DNA from: Tubulanus polymorphus
Taxonomy: Eukaryota; Nemertea; Palaeonemertea; Tubulaniformes; Tubulanidae
Direction: 5' to 3'
Assembly: GCF_964204645.1 (NCBI RefSeq)
Contig: NC_134025.1
Location: 5,337,001-5,401,000 of the forward strand
DNA length: 64,000 nucleotides
This document shows positions 13,401 to 28,334 of this stretch, piece by piece; within the stretch, counting starts at the first letter, position 1; each line of letters begins with the position of its first letter. The notes below the pieces were generated by a model. It saw only the letters and a list, made by a program, of their open reading frames with translations, did not search any database and was not told the origin of the DNA. Both the position numbers and the translations under genes were made by a program.

Positions 13401-15973
13401 AACAAGTTGGGTAATAACCAGGAAGGAATTCTGGCAATTCCTTAATTGCATTTCCCGATACATCCAGCACATGAAGAGAAGCCAAACTAAAGATATAATC
13501 AGGAATATAATGAAGACGGTTGTCAGAGATGCATAAACGTGTTATGCTATACAAGGCAAAGGTAGATCCAATTGATTTGTTAATTCCAGGATTATGATGT
13601 GTAGCTGCATCAATCAACCATTCTTTCAGCCATTCTTCTTTTTCGATGTCTCCCCTTTCAATTCGCAATTTAGAAAGAGGTAAATTATCATTGCGCCAGT
13701 TCACTGCAACTGGAACTCTAGGATAGACCTCATCTTTGAATTGTGTAGATGGAATACTTTCTGTTATGGCATTCATATCCTCAGATTTTTGCAGCAATGC
13801 AAATTTGAGAGCTTGTTTGTTGATATGGTATTCTTCATCTTTAAATGTTTTGTACTTCAGTAATGTTGAAATCATGTTTGGATGAGGCCGACTAATAGCG
13901 ACACTTAATTGACAATCATCATAATCTTGAGCTCTATGCGCCAATAGCAGATCCATCATATCCAGGTCACAATTCCATGCAGCCACCAACAATGGTGATT
14001 TCAGTTTTTCTCCATCAACCTGTGATTTGTTTGGGTCAGCACCATGCTTTAACAAAACCTCAGCAACTTTCATTGACTGACGTTTCACAGCAGAAAACAA
14101 TGGATTTTTGCCATTGTAATTCGGTTTGACTGGATTAATTTTCTTGGCTGGTAAATCAGGTAATTTGATATCGTCTATATCATCTAAAGAAATTACATCG
14201 ATCTGACCTTTCTCACTCTCAGAATACTCTGATGAAGGATTTTCCAATTTGCTGTCTTCAGATTGAAAACATTCATCAGAATCTTCGAGCATGCTAAAGG
14301 CATCAGGCTCTTTATCATCCTTTGAAATTACTGGAACTTGAAAACTGAGAAGAACATCAGCATTTTCCGCTTGATTATTTTCGCACGCAACTTGCAGAGG
14401 AGTTTTCTTCTCTTTATTCTCTGTGTTGATATCGAATGGAAAGTAGTATTCATCATCATCTATAGTGTAGATGTGCATGTCCTGATCATAATTTCCAGCA
14501 AGTTGATAGTCCAATAAATATTTGAGTACTTTTGGATCACCCTCAGAGGCTGCTATGTGAACTGGTAGGCATCCGAAATTATCAGCTATATTTACACTGG
14601 CTGGAAATCTCTGCAAAAATTTAGTTCCTTTATTCATAATACACCTATTATATATGTTTTCTATGTAAATTGTAGGAATTGATGGAAAGCATTTTCTAGT
14701 AAGATAGAACTTGAATAGTGAACTTACAGACAACAATACATGAAGCAATTTCTTTTTGTGTTTACAAGCAACATGAATTGGTAACTGGCCAGTTGTTGCA
14801 TGAGCAATAGATAAGTCTGCACCTTTTCCAATGAGCAAGACAACAGTATCAAACATATTTGCATCGCAGGCGCTGAAATCAAGTACCGGAATTAAAAATA
14901 AAATGATGTGGAGATATAGAAATTAGACATTAAATTAAACTAAAAACATACTTATATAGTAGAGTTGCTGTGTTTCCTATTTGTTCGTTAATAAAAGTAT
15001 CAAAATCAAGTATTTGGTCGGCCAAATCATTAGCAGTTCTCACATCACCATTTCTGCATGCATCAATGAATTCTGTAATCAATCAAATGAATGAAAATGA
15101 ATACACTAAAATAGGAGTAATGATATTGACACATTTGATAAACTTACGTTGTTTGCAACTATTCAGTTTTTCAGTTCTTTGCACTAAAAATCAAATAAAA
15201 AGTACAGGTCATTAGTTACACTCATAAGCCTATAGCCACATGGTCATCGCATTCAACAAATTCTGTAGCATGAGTGACTCACTTATCTCTTCTTGGATGA
15301 GATTGATGATATCATAATAACCATTACATTTTGCTATGTCTTCAGCTGTCAGTGAATCGCCATTTTTCAATGCCAGGTCAATGTCATACAACAACAAGCA
15401 TTTCACCAAATCAAACTTATTTTTTGTGACAGCTAAGTGCATTGGTGTCTAGGGGAAAAATATACAAAAAATTGAATATAGAATTTACAAACATAGGAAC
15501 AGTGAGAATCAAAACACCTGACTCGAGACAACAGAGTAATTCTCCGATCTCACCATATCTCTGATAAATCCACAAGTTTCTTCATCGTAAAGATCACTTG
15601 CCAGATTTGGCTCAGCTGAAAAGGTAATAAATCATGAATAATAGATGTCATCAATCTGACTATATCATAGGGAACAGGGTGTATCACTATCTTGCAGTTC
15701 AAACTTATGCAATCAATGAATAAAGGGGAATCAGTGTAGGACACATTTTACATGAGACTAAAATACCGGGAAACTCTCACCTCCACATTCTAGCAGTTTC
15801 TTCAAACATCGACTGGAATTATGCTCTATGGCTTTTAATAAAGGGGTGAAGCCATGGTCATCTGGACAGTTGATTTTTTGAAGTGATTTTTCTTGTGTTA
15901 AACAACGTTTTAGGAAATCAAAGTCATCGTATTTTGCTGCCTGGTGCAAAGCGTCACACGTGAATTCATCCAT
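4490..15973 (-). CDS. LRRK: LRRK-type ROCO protein kinase, complete (about 2554 aa)
   Basis: Exons in coding order: 15973-15781, 15615-15518, 15448-15283, 15183-15148, 15072-14952, 14872-14728, 14610-12668, 12426-12261, 12149-11988, 11732-11587, 11487-11373, 11250-11107, 10963-10838, 10593-10335, 10251-10119, 9961-9870, 9785-9675, 9526-9312, 9252-8288, 8202-8049, 7947-7840, 7759-7664, 7582-7331, 7246-6872, 6603-6408, 6323-6217, 6047-5953, 5858-5586, 5420-5245, 5079-4954, 4860-4490; all phases agree. Domains: about seven ankyrin repeats (1-480), leucine-rich repeats (530-1060), ROC GTPase (1060-1270; GPQKVGKT, WDFGGQ, GTYKD), COR (to about 1830), kinase (1830-2170; VAWK lysine, HRDLKSSN, DYG in place of DFG as in LRRKs, MAPE), and a C-terminal WD40-like region with WCASQRGTLSIYW. 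There is no armadillo region, so the layout is LRRK1-like, and the kinase reads closest to fly Lrrk. LRRKs phosphorylate Rab GTPases on vesicles and lysosomes. Odd point: the first glycine of the ATP loop is serine (LLSSGGFGVVY). The donor of exon 11 could lie 9 nt further on, also in phase. Confidence 0.95.
5131..5199. repeat. Near-perfect hairpin in an LRRK intron
   Basis: The intron between LRRK exons 5420-5245 and 5079-4954 contains two inverted arms of about 34 bases (5131-5165 and 5166-5199). The outer 24 bases are perfectly complementary, and the centre is CCACTAGTGG. It is a small foldback with almost no loop. Confidence 0.85.
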
Positions 15974-16653
15974 GGTTGTATTGCCAGTTCAAAATTAGAT
16001 GCATCATACAGAACTACACAACTGAAAGTGGATATTATGCTGCCCTCTATATATGATAAGATAGGTTTTAGGGACCACAGATCTCATCGACTAGGGGGTC
16101 GATCTAACTGCAGTTTGGGTCACCTATCCACTTGGTGGCACTAGTGTTATTAAAGAATAGTGTTATGGTAAGGTTAGGTACATAACCATTAGGGACACCT
16201 AAACTGCAGTCATACCTTAAATTGATTTTCATTTTCAAAAAGTCGAACCGAACGAACGTCGTTCACATTCCACATGTTCCATAGAGGCTTAAGATCCATT
16301 AAGAAAAATACACAGAGATAAGGAATAATTACGCAAAAACAAACACCTTTTTTCAAACCTTACCTAACTAGTCGGTTATTACATAGAACTATTCCGTTAT
16401 AGTTCTACGGACTTGGGCCATAGTCCTCGAATACGCACTCGCAGTATCATTGGGGATTCCCCAGATTTGTTTCCGGGTTCATCGTTGGCGTAGATTTCTC
16501 CGTCGTGATTGAATTGGTGTATGTTGGAAAAATGTTGTAGAAATGTTGTTAAAATGAATTATGAATATCATCATTGATACTGAAATAGATATTCCATAGA
16601 TATTTTGAATAAAAAAGATATTCTAAGGGATTCGAATCGAATCAGCTATAGCA

Positions 16654-16661
16654 TGACGTCA
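16654..16661. promoter_or_regulatory. CRE palindrome TGACGTCA
   Basis: A perfect cAMP-response-element/CREB-ATF palindrome between the divergent LRRK and BORCS5 genes, about 680 bases upstream of the LRRK start codon. The match is exact; function is inferred. Confidence 0.35.
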
Positions 16662-16824
16662 CGGATTATGTATCATGTAAGATAATACCCGCTCGTCTAC
16701 TTGTGACAGATACCCGGAAATGAACCAAAATGAACGGAAAATAATGTTTTGGCATTTTGAAACAGCTCAAAATAGACTTAAGTAAGTCTTTTAGGTCATT
16801 GTTCTAAAAAATCATAGTGCAAAT

Positions 16825-17045
16825 CAGGTAAAAGTGCAGATCCGCACCTCTCCGCGTAAACGGTTCAATCAATTACATTAAAATCATTGTTTCAGATTCA
16901 AAATGTCATCAGCAATTCAGTACATTGCCATTGGCTAATTTTAAGATATCTTCACTACTAGAGAGAGTAGAAAGATTTTAGCCTGGATTCTGTCATTCAG
17001 CAGATTGCGTCAATCACGAGAGGTGCGGATCTGCACTTTTACCTG
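16825..17045. mobile_element. 221-bp MITE-like element, 28-bp perfect TIRs, 5-bp TSD
   Basis: Bases 16825-16852 are the exact reverse complement of 17018-17045; the arm begins CAGGTAAAAGTGCAGATCCG. The 5-mer CAAAT flanks both outer ends (16820-16824 and 17046-17050), as expected of a target-site duplication. The 165-base interior has no open frame, so this is a non-autonomous DNA-transposon remnant. A 5-bp duplication does not settle the superfamily. Confidence 0.8.
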
Positions 17046-17812
17046 CAAATCATTATTAGAATCAAGGCATTTCGAGAAATTGATTATGTTCAGGCGCTCT
17101 ACAAATTTTTATTTACTCAGTGAAAAAAGTGGAGTATATCTATTTTCATTTTGCCTTTTAGCTTATTAATTATATTAAGTAGAAGAATTTGGTATTTAGA
17201 GTTTAGTATAAGCTATTTTGCCTTTACTTAAAAAGATTAAATGTTTACAATTAGGGTTTAAAAAAGGGTTATTTTTTAGGATCAGTATTAATTAGGGTAA
17301 TAGGGTTAGCCTAAAGCAGTTAGGCCTACTAAATCAATAAACGATGTACAGGTTCCTCTTCAACATTTTCTGGAACCATACCAATGGCCAGATACTGATA
17401 GACTAGGGTAAGCATTAGATTTAAGGCTTATGGGAAGGTCTATGGTTGGGGCTAGGTTGAAGCGAAGGCCATAAGTAATTGTGAGTTCTGGCAGCTAGGA
17501 ACTATTATTATGGTCTTGTGGACGTGGTAGAATGCTACATTAGCACACATGTAGGTGGTGGGTTTCAGTTCCAATTTATCATGATCTCTGATGTTTTTTT
17601 AAGATTTCGTTAGTCTAGCTCCTTAGTATTTATGTCACGTGTGCAACATTAGTAACCAATCAATAAGCTATTGGCAAAATATATACGTTCTACTATTCAA
17701 ATAAGAATTTCCATATTTGTTACGTTTTTGAAGAGTCGAGAATTTAAGACTAAAATAAATGAAGGATCACATTTTTATTTCATTTGATAATTATGAAATT
17801 GATTTTACAGCG

Positions 17813-19624
17813 ATGGGGGCAGATCAGAGTATACCGGGAATGCCGTCTACTAACCTCAAATCACAACGAGATGAAGATATTCCTTACACATCTTACTCTA
17901 TCAGTAAACCAATTGATGGAGGTCAGTAGTGCAAGGTGTGCTTGTAAATATGAATAATTATCTTTTTTTGTAGATTGCCGGTAATTGAATGTTGTTGCAA
18001 TTTCGTTGTTGATTTATCCACATTTTAATTTTGTTGAATATTTTGCATTTCTCAGTGCCTAATATCGATGACAAGGTTTTGCCGAAAGGTACATGTATGA
18101 CAGAATAACTGGCACCATAATAGAAAATGCCGCCTAAATATAAAAACCTTACATATATTTATTACACAGTGTCATTCTATTTCCATCCTCTTGGGTTTAA
18201 AGGTTCTTTTTGATAATTCCATCTTTCATATCATATATAATTTCGAACCTAAAATTTAGTGAATTTGAGAGTAACCTTGCACTTCACAGTATAGACTAAG
18301 CAATTATAGTCATACACTGATAGGCATGCACAAAATTTACTTAATTGCTACTTCATTGCATAACTATGAATTTCCTTTGATTTAAGATTTAACCAAACTC
18401 CTAACTTTTCGCTCATAGTAAGAATTTAAATATAGAACTTTTCAATTCAGTGCAATCAACTTGAAAATAATGTCATAATGATATTGCTGGCTTTGATTCA
18501 ACTCGGTGTAACAATCAATTAGGCCTAGCTGTCCAAGAAGAATCGTTCATAAATTATGATTTAGTCTGAAAAACCAGTTTTGTGTGGTTGGTGGAAGTTG
18601 GTTGATGATCCTGGCAGATTTGGTTTTTGAATGGATGATCCTGCAATACTGCTATGAATGAATAATTTATTCCATTCCATGTTCCGTAAACTCGATTTCA
18701 TTGAATGCATAACTGATGATTTCATTGCGATATATAACTGCTTTTTGATGCATGCATTCAATCTATATTTATAGAATGCATTTTGGAAGCGTAAACTTAG
18801 TAATTTGAAGTTACACTGTCTGTATAATGTGCATTTTTGAAATAGTTTTTTCTATTCTTTGGCTTTATATTAACTCAATTGTAGTTAAAATGTCCTTTTA
18901 AGTATATTGATAATGTATTAAGAATGCATAGTGAAGACTCATACGTATCTTATCACATTTCAGACACTCCCAGGCATTCTCCTCGGATGCACCTTAAATC
19001 TCGCGGACATTCTCCTTCTGGCCGTGAAAAAGACACAAGTACGACACATAATCCTTTAAAACACGATATAGTCGTTGTAGCGGAGGGAAACTCAGATACT
19101 AAATACTCTGATAATGAACTGAAAAAAATCGAAGACATTCCTGTATTCTTGCCAATAATGAAAACGTCATTGAATTTGCCCAATATGCGAGATGTGGACT
19201 TATTGGATAAAATCGATGCTAGGCAAATGTTACTGCTTTGTGTACGGTACCAGGAACATTTGAAACACTGCGCAGAGGCGACTACATTCGATCAAAATGC
19301 CCTATGTGTTAGAATCAAAGAGGTATGTTTACTAGTTTTACCCCATTATGAAAAGATGGTCACGTATCCGGTTTCAGCAATCATGTCGGTTGATTTTTGC
19401 AGATTGATTTTGCCATTCAAACACTGAATAATATGTTAACTGAACGACAGAAGAAATACGCGAAATATGCGGAACAGATTCAAAAAGTTGGCGAAGTGTC
19501 TTCAGTGCTGACACGTGTGAAAATGCATGTTGATGAACTAATCCCATTAATGGAACGATTAAATAGTGTTTTACCTCCCGAGGAACAACTCGAACCATTT
19601 GTTATGAAACCACCGAGGCCATGA
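17813..19624 (+). CDS. BORCS5: BORCS5 / myrlysin, BORC complex subunit (229 aa)
   Basis: Exons 17813-17921, 18964-19322 and 19403-19624 join in phase. The start MGADQS carries a glycine at position 2 suited to N-myristoylation, as in the human protein (MGSEQS). Conserved family blocks follow: DIVVVAEG, a RYQEHLKHCAEA helix with FDQNAL, then RQKKYAKYAEQIQKV and LNSVLPPEEQLEPFVMKP near the end. The human protein is about 196 aa; the extra length is a Ser/Pro/His-rich stretch after exon 1. In the family, this subunit anchors BORC to lysosomes and helps recruit the small GTPase ARL8, moving lysosomes outward on microtubules. The first intron is about 1 kb. The neighbour LRRK also acts on lysosomes, but I see no evidence that the pairing matters. 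Confidence 0.95.
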
Positions 19625-20761
19625 TCATTGTTAGAGATGGATATATTTTCCACGTTAAAAAATGGCAGAAAATCTACATTGCTTAGATTCTGGCATATGC
19701 AAGGATGATTATGACCATCAATGTATATGGCTGTATTGGTTCAAATAAACATTATCCAGCATAAGTACAGTTTACCAGTTTATCTGTTCTTTAATCATAC
19801 TACATGAATAAGGATATGAAATAAAATGTATGAATTTGTTTAACTAATGAATATCTTTTTATTCATGGTGCGGGTATGTATCTTTAGTTTCACTATCAGT
19901 CATGGAATACCGGAGCCAGCTTCTTGTACCTAGTCAGATGCAAGGCCATTCATAGAATACTCTTGCACAATGTTGTTTTAAGTCTTTACTGGTATATCAA
20001 TAAGTGGACCATCTATTTTCCGCAGATAGGTGGCCAATTTAGGAAAGCAAACATACTTTGTGAATCGCCAGAACACAATTTCTACTTCTGTTGAATTTAA
20101 TACAACACTTCATTAAGTGTCGCAGTCTTCCTCATTTCAATCCTTCTACATTGTACCTCCAAATTAATGCTGGTCGAGAGTGCTATGAATATGGGGAAAT
20201 ACATCCATCCTCGTTAACAACTGTAGAAGATATGCACCGTTCAGGAAATGTCAATCTTTGGCATTTATTTTCTGCATGAACTTATCAAAGCAATTTCCGT
20301 TAAAACAACTTTCTGAACCAGCAGCATTTATATATATATATATTACATTACTAAGAGTTACAGCTTATATTTATTAAAAAGGCGCTGATCAATTTTGACA
20401 AACCACACCAATTATGGTCAATTACAATTTAGATACACAAATTTTCGAAAGCCGAATATAAAAATGATAGAAGGAGATAAGCAATGAAGGGCAGACTTCA
20501 GTCATTTCGCACTGGAAAGTGAGTTAAAGTTGATCGGGCAGTACAGCTATTAGGCAAGTCCATTTGTTTTATAAGCTCAGCTGTATTGTACATATACACA
20601 AAGTACACGTACAAATGTACATATTAATGTCTATCACAGAAGTCTGCATGCAATGGACAGAAATAATATCATCGAGTCTTCTGTTCCTGTTTGAATCTTA
20701 ACGTAAATACTGTCTGTAACATATGGAACACAAACACTGATGAAAATCTACTACGGGTGTA
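19625..20761. other. Tail-to-tail intergenic sequence (BORCS5 / taxilin)
   Basis: Holds the 3' UTRs of both genes. On the minus strand AATAAA at 20370-20375 is a plausible taxilin poly(A) signal, about 390 bases past its stop. A short TA dinucleotide run lies near 20330. No gene is seen. Confidence 0.55.
19744..19749 (+). terminator. Poly(A) signal of BORCS5
   Basis: AATAAA lies 120 bases after the BORCS5 stop codon; a second copy occurs about 70 bases further on. Confidence 0.6.
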
Positions 20762-23358
<2,597 letters not shown>

Positions 23359-23683
23359 TTCAGCTAATGAAATATTTTCCTACAAAATTACATACGAGAT
23401 TGTACATGAATGGCGATACAAAAAAATTCAAGTACATTGCATCTCACACTGTTCAGATTCAAAGTGTTCAATAACATAGCACAGATATATACAGAGCAAC
23501 ATCTTCGTTTATCAGGTGTCTGTCTTGAACCTATCGTATTAGCTTTCTATTAACAAAGACTGTTCACATGAATATGTCATGATAAATGGCAAATCTAAGT
23601 GCTTCCATGCTCAATATGTACAGCGGAATTAATAAATTTTTTTCTTTTCCATTACCGGTATCTTAGCTGAAAGCCATGAACTA

Positions 23684-23877
23684 CAGTAGACTCCACCTAT
23701 AGCGGTACAGAGGTCTATTCGATTATCTGTTCAAACCGGTTGAATCAAAAGATTTCTGTCCCTAGTATTTGTGAATGTAAAAAAAAAATCTGAAAATCTA
23801 TACTGGTATTTGTCTATAATGGTAACATTTTGCCCATTTCAGCATACCGCTAATATCTATATAGGCTGAGTCTACTG
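23684..23877. mobile_element. 194-bp MITE with TA duplication (Tc1/mariner or pogo type)
   Basis: The element starts CAGTAGACTC and ends GAGTCTACTG, with TA directly outside both ends. Inside the tips both ends continue with related sequence (CCTATA, then AGCGGTA further in). The interior is non-coding. It lies in the probable first intron of taxilin. TA duplication with CAGT-type tips is typical of Tc1/mariner and pogo-like elements. Confidence 0.75.
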
Positions 23878-26195
23878 TACTTACTCTTAACTCAGAATCA
23901 AAAGATGCTTGCCACATACACAATATCTACCTATAGGTCAATAATATGTTTCCATACCTCTTGGTTTAATAACCCCATAGCATAAGTTTGTCCCTTCCAG
24001 TCAGATAAGGTCAAATGATCAGTTAAATATACTATAAACAATTAATACCTGTCTAAGCTTGAGTCTAATCTGCGCAGTTAGTAACTCAATCCAACTGTTA
24101 TTGTCTTTTTAACATTACTCTAATTTGCAATGATTCTATTGTCCTTTGCTGCAATTAACTCGAATGTGTTTAAACTCGGTGTCGAGTCAACTGTGTTTCA
24201 GCGGGATTTACTCAATAATCCGAGTATAATAGCTAAATCGTGCATTTCATCACCAGTAACAATCACTTACATTAGATTACCAAATTCTATACAGCCCGTA
24301 TAACAGGTAACCCCAGTTTCAGTAGAAATTGGGGTAATGACACTTAATAGAATATTGCATATGCAGCAAGCCATTTTTGACGACTGCTTTGTTTGAGATC
24401 TAGCTCTTAACTTAACCGACATACTACACACACACTGGGTGAGGCAAAATATATGAATCAAATATAATAAATTCTTCAATCCTTAACAAATAGGCCTATA
24501 CAGCCTATACAATAGGCCTATACAAATGTATTTTCAAGTAAGAGAAATTTTTGATCACCGAGTAAAAATGAATGCTGAATAGGAGATACCTTTTCTAGTT
24601 AATAGTACTAAAATACATGTCTCTCAATAGAATTTGGACTTCAGACCAGACTACCAGATATCTCTAATTGTAGTAGTTTTCACAAAAATGAGAGTTAATA
24701 GTAAATACTGACAACAAAATAGTATTTGAAAATAAACTAGACATTAGTTCAATTTTGAGAATATTTTTATGTTTTTTGAGTAATTAAGCTCTTAAAAAGA
24801 GTAAAAACCTCTCTCAAATAGTAGTCATAATCAGGTCTGGGACTTGTGTAACATGTCGACTAAGTAATCCATGCAGCATGCATACTAAGTAGAAAGAGAT
24901 ACCAACGAGATGAATTCATGTACCTACTTCTGGTTTAGTATCTCCCCAAAATACACGTTTAATTGTAGACCACATGTAACTCACAAAGTACAAAGTATAT
25001 TCACACTTGCTAATCATTGGTGAATAATTAAAGAAGTTTTTTTTAAAGTAAAGCGAAGAGAAATGAATGTAGTTGTTTGATAATTCACTTCGCAGCCGGC
25101 GAGCCACAACCTACTCCACACTATCCTGCAGCAGTCTATTGCAGCTGATAGTAGTTGAGCACAACGGTGCTATATAGGTAGATAATAGATAAATATAGCT
25201 CACATTTAATACGCAGCATGAAAGAGGTAAAAAAGATATGGTTTTTTTGCCAGTGCAGAGAAGTCAGAGATGGAATCAAATAACATAGAAAAAATACTAC
25301 AAAGACCAAAAGATTGTCCAAGTCCAAAGTAGAACATAAAAAATGCAAAACAATAAACATTTTTGTAAAAATTAGTCTGAGGGCTTTGAATATAATATAA
25401 TTTCAAGAGAAACCACTATCTTCAAACAAGAATGGATAATGCAAGAGATTGGGATAGGGTTAACCTAGTCTAGTACCAAAAGTATATTAATGATCTTGAT
25501 ATTATAGTTAATTAGCTGTTGTTCTAGAGGTAACACAAGATTGTCTGGTAGACTAGGGTTTAAGGGTGGGTACAATAGGGTTTGGTCAGTTAATGGGTGC
25601 GAAAAATCATTAAGCTTTGATAATCTGATGGCTTATTTATATCAAATTGTGAAATTAGCAGTGGGTCATGAGTTGTATAGATAACTACAGGATACTAAGG
25701 TAAGCTAAGGACAAGTAATAGCACAGGGCATGAAATTGAAATCACACCCAAGAACAATAATGGCAGTACCGGTATAAAAAAGCTATTGAAAAGTTGGTAT
25801 TTTGGATGGGCAGTAGCCTATATAGTGGTATGCTGTGTGCGCAACAAGGGAATGGCAATAATGTCCCATGTGTAAGGCAATAATGTCCCAGACTCCCATG
25901 TGTAATAGGGTCAGGGACCAGCGGCGGCGAAGTCCAGCAGTAGTGACCCTCAGCAGCAGTGACCCTCGGCCTCTACTACCTCAGTCAATGCAGCAGAGGC
26001 AGCCAGAGACAGGTCCAGAGTCAGAAGAGAGGAGACGACAGAAAGCCACTGATTTTTCACATCGTCATTTCATTATCATTTATCAGTGTAAAATAGGCTC
26101 ATGACATGAACATTTTTCCCACGTCAGATTTTCACAAAATCATCGAATAAAGCTTATATGCACTCCTTATTGGAGAGATAATTTGATTGATTTAC

Positions 26196-26487
26196 CTTGG
26201 TGATTAATTGCTGTAAACGCGTGTGAAATGTGGATTTCCCTGGAATTCGCTTCCGTGTTCAGGCCAGTACTGCAAAATTTACAATACTGAATGTTAGGAA
26301 ATTTATAAACATTTCGATCGTAAATAAACGCACATCTCAATATGTCAGCTGTTATACAATTCATAGATCAAACTTTTGATGTAGATTTGAGGATGAATAA
26401 GCTTTTATAATATGAATAATGAATTGATTGATGAATTTACGAATGTTTTTCTAAGATACAAAAGTTAGGCGTTTGTAAACCACTGTC
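26196..26487. promoter_or_regulatory. Probable bidirectional promoter, taxilin 5' UTR exon / RABL3
   Basis: On the minus strand a good donor (CACCAAG|gtaaatc) ends a possible exon at 26196. Spliced to the first taxilin coding exon it leaves ATG-led translation as modelled, so it fits a 5' UTR exon. The RABL3 start codon follows at 26488 on the other strand, leaving perhaps 100-200 bases as a shared promoter. The 2.8 kb from 23380 to 26195 would then be taxilin's first intron; apart from the MITE I see nothing in it. Confidence 0.45.
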
Positions 26488-28334
26488 ATGGCTGCCATTG
26501 ATCGGGTTCGTGTACTAGTTGTTGGAGATTCTGGTAAAATGTCGCTTTATTTCACTAGCATTCACAGGAAAATTAATCTTAGGCATAGCTTCGAAATAAT
26601 CTTATCATTAGAATGTAGAATTTAAGAAATAGCTCTGCCAGAATTTCGAATCTTGCGTATTTCTGTTGGCCAAACAGCTAAGTTTTCAATTGTTTGCACT
26701 AGGTGGCGACACACACTGGTACTTAAAGATTTGCGGGCTCTTGCTATTTTGACATTTGCAAATATTTTTAGGCGTTGGAAAAACATCTCTCGTGCATCTG
26801 ATTTGTGCCAATGCACCTATCGGCAATCCGTCCTACACTATTGGCTGTTCTGTTGAAGTAAAGGTACATGCTTCCTGCTATTTATACTAATTAATGTTTT
26901 GTAGTTCATTACGAATGAGTGTGAGAATATTAATGCAGGATTTGCACTTTCATTAAATTTTGCTTGTATATTCCAGTTGCACGAATACAAAGCTGGCACC
27001 CCAGAGGAAAAATCATATTTCATCGAACTATGGGATATAGGAGGGTCTGCTGGCCACAAAAATAGTAGATCAATCTTCTATCATCCGATACATGGTAATT
27101 TCATATTCATTTTCTCTCTTGCTATTATTAAATATCAATTATGGTATAGTGCAAACAATCAATCGAATGACACGAAATTAGTTGTAGTTTTTCTATGAAA
27201 TGTTACATTTTCAACTAAAGATTCAACATCTTAAATTGCAGGTATAATTTTAGTCCACGATTTAGCGAATAGGAAATCACAAATAAATCTGCGGAAATGG
27301 CTTTCTGAATTACTCAGCAAAGATCATAAGATACCTCAAGATGGGTGAGACTTTGATGATTACAGATTACAAAGACTAAGGCCTCAATATCCTCTTGGAG
27401 TTTTTGTGACAAGGTAATAGTTATTTTTTTCTAGCAATGACTATGATCCAGAACAATTTGTTGGAAATCAGATTCCAATATTGATCATTGGCACGAAATT
27501 GGATTTGGCACAAATTGTTCGTGATAATGGGCGAACAAGGGCATCATCCATTGCAGACGAATGTTGCTCCGACGAAGTTTTTGTGGTAAGTTTAGTTTTG
27601 TTGGGGATGCACCAAGAATCGTTGAGATAAGTTTAATGTATAATCACTTAATTGCCATTGTCGCAATTTAATTTGAATTTTAGGATTGTAACCAAGTGCG
27701 CCATCTATCGGCTGGGTCGAGTAATGCTGTCAAATTATCAAGATTCTTCGACAAGGTTTGATGTTGAAAACTTTTCATGAATTAGAAGTTATTTATATGT
27801 CGGAATTGAGGGTTCAATAGAATTCTTAGATAAAGATTAGCTATAAACTTTGAAATGTCACTCTTCAGCAATGCCTGATAAGGCTTATGGTATAATCAAT
27901 ATTTTTTATTAATCATTTAATGGGATTGTACATTTATTATAAACCTATTTGATATCAGCATGAAATAGAATTTTGTGCACCTATTTAACTTTTGATATAT
28001 TTTTCAGGTCATAGAAAGAAAGTTCTATTCGAGAGAAGGAAGTATGGTGAGTGTTGATAAGTATGTTTTTATTGTTTAAAGAAATTTAAATTGTAAAGGG
28101 CTCACAGGCACATATCGAATAAGATTTTCCCGGGAGGGGCACATTTGAACTACAGTATATAGGATCCTTGCGCCATAATGGTTTATTACTGTTATCATTA
28201 TTGTTATAATCAGATTCCGAAATTATGTCTATTAATAATTCTGAAATTTTTTTTTTTCTCAGGGGCCAACATCGAGTACAACATTCCAAGATCGACGTAG
28301 ACCCTACCCACACAAAAACTCTTATTACGAATGA
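26488..28334 (+). CDS. RABL3: RABL3 (Rab-like GTPase 3), complete (230 aa)
   Basis: Exons 26488-26533, 26772-26863, 26977-27094, 27242-27344, 27435-27585, 27684-27755, 28008-28046 and 28263-28334 join in one frame. The protein tracks human RABL3 (236 aa) throughout: [20 protein letters not shown] (P-loop GDSGVGKT), [37 protein letters not shown] for guanine recognition, [16 protein letters not shown]-like [19 protein letters not shown], and a short basic tail. As in the family there is no C-terminal prenylation cysteine motif. RABL3 is a small atypical GTPase that dimerises; in vertebrates it has been linked to lymphocyte development and KRAS prenylation. The start is the first ATG after the divergent promoter and matches the human N-terminus (MA..DRV.VLV.GDSG). 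Confidence 0.96.

Larger units (their letters stand above)
15974..17812. promoter_or_regulatory. Head-to-head intergenic region of LRRK and BORCS5
   Basis: The region must hold the start sites of both divergent genes. I see no coding exon. An AG acceptor directly before the BORCS5 start (17809-17810) suggests a non-coding 5' exon of BORCS5 somewhere here, which I could not place. It contains a full CRE palindrome and a transposon remnant, listed separately. Confidence 0.5.

Noticed and set aside
24267-24479. Hydrophobic minus-strand frame (NLLYLIHIFCLTQCVCS)
   Set aside because: Lacks an ATG, has no splice context, and lies in the probable taxilin first intron.
25868-26104. Plus-strand frame of 78 codons, Arg/Gln/Pro-rich
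   Set aside because: Composition comes from a local CAG/CCTC-rich patch; it lies within the probable first intron of taxilin and resembles no protein.
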